In this document: piece by piece, positions 1 to 64,000 of the stretch
How the letters are laid out: every line of letters begins with the position of its first letter
Numbering within the stretch: the stretch's first letter is position 1
DNA from: Erpobdella octoculata
Lineage: Eukaryota; Annelida; Clitellata; Hirudinida; Erpobdellidae
Direction of reading: 5' to 3'
DNA: 64,000 nt
NCBI GenBank assembly: GCA_963978895.1
Contig: OZ022240.1
Span: forward strand, 15,198,717-15,262,716
Notes under the pieces: model-generated
What the model saw: the letters and a program-made list of their open reading frames with translations, nothing else
Told to the model about the DNA's origin: nothing
Databases searched by the model: none
Position numbers and translations under genes: made by a program

Positions 1-1341
1 CTAAGTTAACTCACACAAAAAACATAGCAAGTGTTGCAGATAGACAAGCTTTTGCATCAATTGTTGAGACCTCTAAATTTGCCGCAATTCCGAATATTCC
101 ACTCAGATGACACAGAGATGATGGCCACATCGTTCTTAATTGTTTCCATCCTCTATTTACAGAAGATATGAAAATTCATTCACCCTTTCATTTTCAAAAG
201 TTGTGGTCGCAAACTGTTAAATAAACCCATATAATTTAAAATTGAATCTTCTTAATGCTAAATCCTTCTTTTCAAAATAGCTGAACGGTGTAGGGAAAGG
301 GGGGATATTCGTAGGTACTTTTTCAAAAATGTCTTCAAACACTTTTTCCTCCAAAAATGCTGATAACCAAGGAGAGGAATTGTAAGTACTTTTCTGAATT
401 TTTTAAAAAGTTTTGTAGATATTTTTCCAAAAATATTTTTTGAACAATTTTTAAGGGGCCACCAGCCCTACCAAATGACGCCCCAGGTCCCTTAATTATA
501 GAACCTTTACTGCTCTGGGAGCTGTACTAACATTGTGTATTTTGCCTCCAACTTGGCCCCCCCTCAAAAGTTGGCTAGATCCGCAAGTGATTAACCCCAT
601 TAGCAAAACTTGCATTCATGTGAAAAAATTATGCTCATATTTTTGTGTCTACGCCTTCGCGTTTAAAAACTAATTTTCTTTTTGGAGGAGTTTTGCAATC
701 AATCAACACGAGATGGATGAATTGTGAATATAGGAATCAGTGTACACAACCATGTCGAGGATTGTGCTCTTTTTTAAAGTTGTTCCTCAATTATATTTGT
801 TTTTTTTATGCAACATTATCTGTTCTCTGCAAACTCAAGTTCAATGCAGTTAACCACAGAGTAGAAAAGAGTGCATTGCAGTCTGACTAAAAACTGTGCA
901 AATTTTTTTTACATCAATTAACAGCACGAGTGTTTATTTTCTGTAACATTTATTCATGCACCAGATGTACCTGGCTATCTGATTCAGACGAAATTCACTT
1001 TTTGTTCTGTTTATTTTAATTTATCATAATATCAAGAAAAATCTTAAAATCTTAGCTGGTTCATACCACCAGGTAGCATGGTGAAACCTCAGTTAGACTT
1101 TCGTTTTTTGTTCCGGTGGTCTGAAGCTCGAATCAGATTAGCATTCAATATCTATTTTTTTATGATTTGCACTCATATGAAAAATTCAAAGAGATGGTGG
1201 TGGTAGTTTTGGAAAAGTTGGTTCGAAACGCTATGATTCCTTCATTAATTGGAAAAAAATTCGACTGCTTCCCACAGCGCTCTAAATAGAATATATTCTA
1301 TTTGAATAAAATATATTCTATTTAAATATAATATATTATAT
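1..1341. other. Upstream intergenic DNA, no gene recognised
   Basis: AT-rich non-coding sequence. The stretch at about 440-590 is richer in GGGGCC and GGCCCC and reads like the worn edge of a DNA transposon, but no terminal repeat or coding remnant was found. An 81-codon open frame at 645-890 has no recognisable domain. From about 1280 the DNA becomes an AT-rich repeat of ATATATTCTATTT-like units into which the following Helitron-like element appears inserted. Confidence 0.5.
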
Positions 1342-2766
1342 TTAAATATATATAAAAGAACATGTCCTGACTGATAATCAACGCCGAGCTCAAACGCCTC
1401 ATCCTAGGAACGTGAAATTTGGAACTTATATTACTTTTATAGCGTAAACATCCGCTAAGAAAGGATTTTTGAAAATTTTGCTCCTGAGGGGAAAAAACTG
1501 GAAAACAAACTTTTTTCTAAAAATTTTTTCTAAAATTTTTTTTTGAAATTTGGTATATAGATTCTTTTTGAAAAATAAAAAGATACGTGTTTCACCATTT
1601 TTTGAAAATTCGGTTTCCCGGACCTCAAATGTGGGTTGGAAAATTGGGTTATTTGGTTTTTAAAGTAGCTTCTACTCAAAAACTGTTAATGCTACAGGAG
1701 TAAAAATTAGTATTTAGTTTCTATTCCAAAAATAATGAAATACGTGTTTTAGCATTTTTTGAAAATTTGGTTTCCAGGACTTCAAATGTGGGGTGGAAAA
1801 TAGGGCTAATTGTCTTTTATAGTAACTGCTACTCAAAAACAGTAAATACCACAGATGTACAAATTATTATTTAGTTTCTTTTCTAAAAATAAAGATATAC
1901 GTGTTTTACCATTTTTTACAAATTTGGTTTCCTGGACCTCAAATGTGGGTTGGAAAATTGGGTTATTTGGTTTTTTAAGTAGCTTCTACTCAAAAACTGT
2001 TAATGCTACAAAAGTAAAAATTAGTATTTAGTTTCTACTCTAAAAATAAGGATATATGTGTTTCACCATTTTTTGAAATTTTGGTTTTCAGGACCTCAAA
2101 TGTGGGGTGGAAAAAGGTTTTCTTTGGTTTTTAAAGTAACTGCTACTCAAAAACTGTGAATGCTACAGATGTCAAAATTAGTATTTAGTATTTACTCAAA
2201 AAATTATGATATAAGTGTTTCAACATTTTTTAAAAAATTTGGTTTCCAGGACATCAAATGTGGGGTGGAAAAAAGGGTTATTTGATTTCAAAATGACTGC
2301 TACTCAAAAACTGTAAGTGCTACAAATGTAAAAATTAGTATTTTGAAGTTTTGTGCCGGTTAAAAGTAGCTAAGTTCAGTTTATCACCGGTCGGGCCAAG
2401 CCGTTATTTTAGAGTCTTCACACGGGCCAGGCCAAACCTTAAATCAAAGTGGAACGGGCCGAGGTTTTTCACCAAGTATATAGATATTTTAGTGATTTTA
2501 GGGTGTTCAGTTGGGCCGGGCCAAACCTGAAGTCAAGGTGGGACGGGCCGAAGTTTTTCATCAAGTATATAGAACTTCTAAGCCTGTAAGAATGGGCCGG
2601 GCCTAATTCAGACGGGCTGTGCCGGGCCAGGAGTTTGGGTTTTTAAAACGGGCTGGGCTAAGTTGTCGACGGGCCGAGCCGAGACCTAAAAAATTGATCT
2701 CTACTATGGATGCACGGTTCAAACTCTCTAATTTCATGCGAGCGAAGCCGCTACGGGCACTGCTAG
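1342..2766 (+). mobile_element. Helitron-like element, family A, copy 1
   Basis: This copy is closely similar to those at 7864-9415 and 55510-57013. It starts near ATATATATAAAAGAACATG and ends CACTGCTAG followed by T. Copies 2 and 3 begin with TC, and all three end in CTAG after a GC-rich possible hairpin (AGCGAAGCCGCT, imperfect). These are the terminal hallmarks of non-autonomous Helitrons. The body at 1550-2340 is made of about 155-bp diverged tandem units, each with GACCTCAAATGTGGG and CTACTCAAAAACTG. The part at 2380-2680 is unusually rich in GGGCC. No Rep/helicase frame is present. The flanks on both sides are the same AT-rich repeat, so the insertion split an existing tract. Confidence 0.7.
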
Positions 2767-4151
2767 TATATTATATTTAAATAAAATATATTTTATTTAA
2801 ATACAATATATTATATTAAAATAGAATAAATCATATCGACCTGTTGACCTTCTGCTATTTTAAGTTTTCTGTTTAAATTGAAAAATTAGTTTTTAGCTAG
2901 AAAAGAGCTTATTGATTTTATGTGTAGACATCAGTTAAGAAATTTTTGAATAAGTTTGATTTATTTTCAACTTTAACTGATTGAGATTGTTAGGAACCAT
3001 TAGGTTGCACCTATGCTGCAAAAACAATAAATATTACCGGCTCATAAGCTAATGTAAATTTCAACTTATTACTTCCTGCAAGCTTGATTTTTTCAATAAA
3101 TTATTTTTTCCAATAATCTTTATTTTCTTCCAGGCATATCTTTCTAGCTTTCTTATATTTCCATTTCTGTTAATTAAAATTAATTAATTATAATAATTTT
3201 TTGCAGATTTTGTTTAATTATTTATTAAATTTCACGATTCTTCGTCCATTTTTATAAAGTTTCAGGATTTTAAATCCGTTTGTAATGAGACAGTAATTGA
3301 AAAGTTTTGTGGCCATCATTAAGAAAATAATAATAATTTTAAATTTCATATCTCAGGAAGACACGTAGCTTTTTTAACCAACTTGTTTGACGAGTGTATT
3401 TGCTTGTAGGATTTCCATTATATTGAACAAATCTGAAATTAAAAACACGATTACATTAAAGACATCTGTCTGTTTATCTTCAATATTTACTCGATGTCTT
3501 GGACTAACGACTAACCATTTGAATTATGTTGTTGTCTGGGATGAGAAATTATAATTATGATTATATCTGACGTAATTAAGCGCAATTCATTAAACAACGC
3601 CCTCATATTAATTTCTCTTAATTAAAAAGCAATTTTTCAAATCGTAAAGACAGGACGGGACGTGCGTGGCTTTACTTTGTCAGGCACGTGCATAAGAAGA
3701 GGAAAAAATGTTCAGATGATGGTTTGTACCTCACCACGCATGCATGTGTTCTTAAATGCACTCACCTCCTCGCATGCAATAATACTTCAAATGCATATAT
3801 ACATGCGGAAAAAGAATTCACTTGTCTATATACGTGTATATATAAGTTCCATCCGCTTTTCTGTGGGTAATTATTGAGACTGTGGAGTGAAGATAAGGAT
3901 AGAATCTAAAATTTTGCTCATGTTCATTCTTTATAGTCTTAAAAATAAATGTTGATTATTTGCATAATTTTTTTTCTAAAATTTGAATACTGTAAATATT
4001 GTCTCTTATAAACAAATACATCTACATCTGACCGTTTAGTTGTACATATTTTTAAACGTTAACTTTTGTAATTTTTGAAAAGAGATGAAGCAACTTGCTG
4101 GAAAAAAGCTGGAGTTAAATATAATTTAGAGAATTTCCGTTGTGTTATTTG
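2767..4151. other. Upstream region before the first coding exon, no gene recognised
   Basis: AT-rich unique-looking sequence with short TTAATTAATT runs near 3170-3240. Two overlapping small open frames at about 3662-3877 show no domain or splice context. A 5' untranslated exon and the promoter of the diacylglycerol kinase gene may lie here or further upstream. I cannot identify either. Confidence 0.4.
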
Positions 4152-4194
4152 ATGTCACAAGATATTGAGATTGATGATTTGCCTGAAGAAGAAA

Positions 4195-64000
<59,806 letters not shown>

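Overview
The window is invertebrate metazoan DNA. It is AT-rich, has spliced genes with introns from about 100 bases to over 13 kb, and is heavily loaded with microsatellites, minisatellites and decayed transposons. No sequence fixes the species. A lophotrochozoan or another marine invertebrate would fit, but that is inference.

Only one cellular gene is supported: a type IV diacylglycerol kinase (zeta/iota class, Drosophila rdgA orthologue group) on the plus strand. I rebuilt 18 exons from 4195 to 63731, plus a probable partial exon at 63954-64000. Every junction has GT/AG ends and matching phase, and the joined frame stays open for 1,021 codons. The product has a serine-rich N-terminal region in one large exon, two cysteine-rich C1 domains (13759-18044 and 30114-33938), a basic linker, the kinase catalytic domain with GGDGT (44779-60862), and most of the accessory domain (60648-63731). 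The C-terminus, where zeta/iota enzymes carry ankyrin repeats, lies beyond the window.

Layout: 1-4150 is upstream DNA with one Helitron-like element. 5376-13264 (intron 1) holds a Helitron 3' end, a gutted Ty3/gypsy element, a second Helitron A copy, 18-bp and 28-bp minisatellites and a possible internal promoter. 13265-18044 holds exons 2-4 and a decayed LINE. 18045-28386 (intron 4) holds a cluster of Helitron B pieces with an 18-bp GC-rich minisatellite, another LINE and a 19-bp minisatellite. 28387-33938 holds exons 5-8 with 8-bp and 14-bp minisatellites. 33939-44778 (intron 8) is a nested transposon block: an inverted Helitron A copy interrupted by a small inverted-repeat element, a LINE-bearing inverted-repeat element and a THAP-domain P-like element; it ends in a long ATTG/GGCT array. 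45021-58634 (intron 9) holds 25-bp and 28-bp repeats, a hAT transposase remnant cut by a deleted gypsy element, a tRNA-derived SINE and a third Helitron A copy. 58635-64000 carries exons 10-18 with short introns.

The kinase phosphorylates diacylglycerol to phosphatidic acid. Everything else in the window is intronic or intergenic repeat DNA, and the long simple-repeat open frames are not genes.
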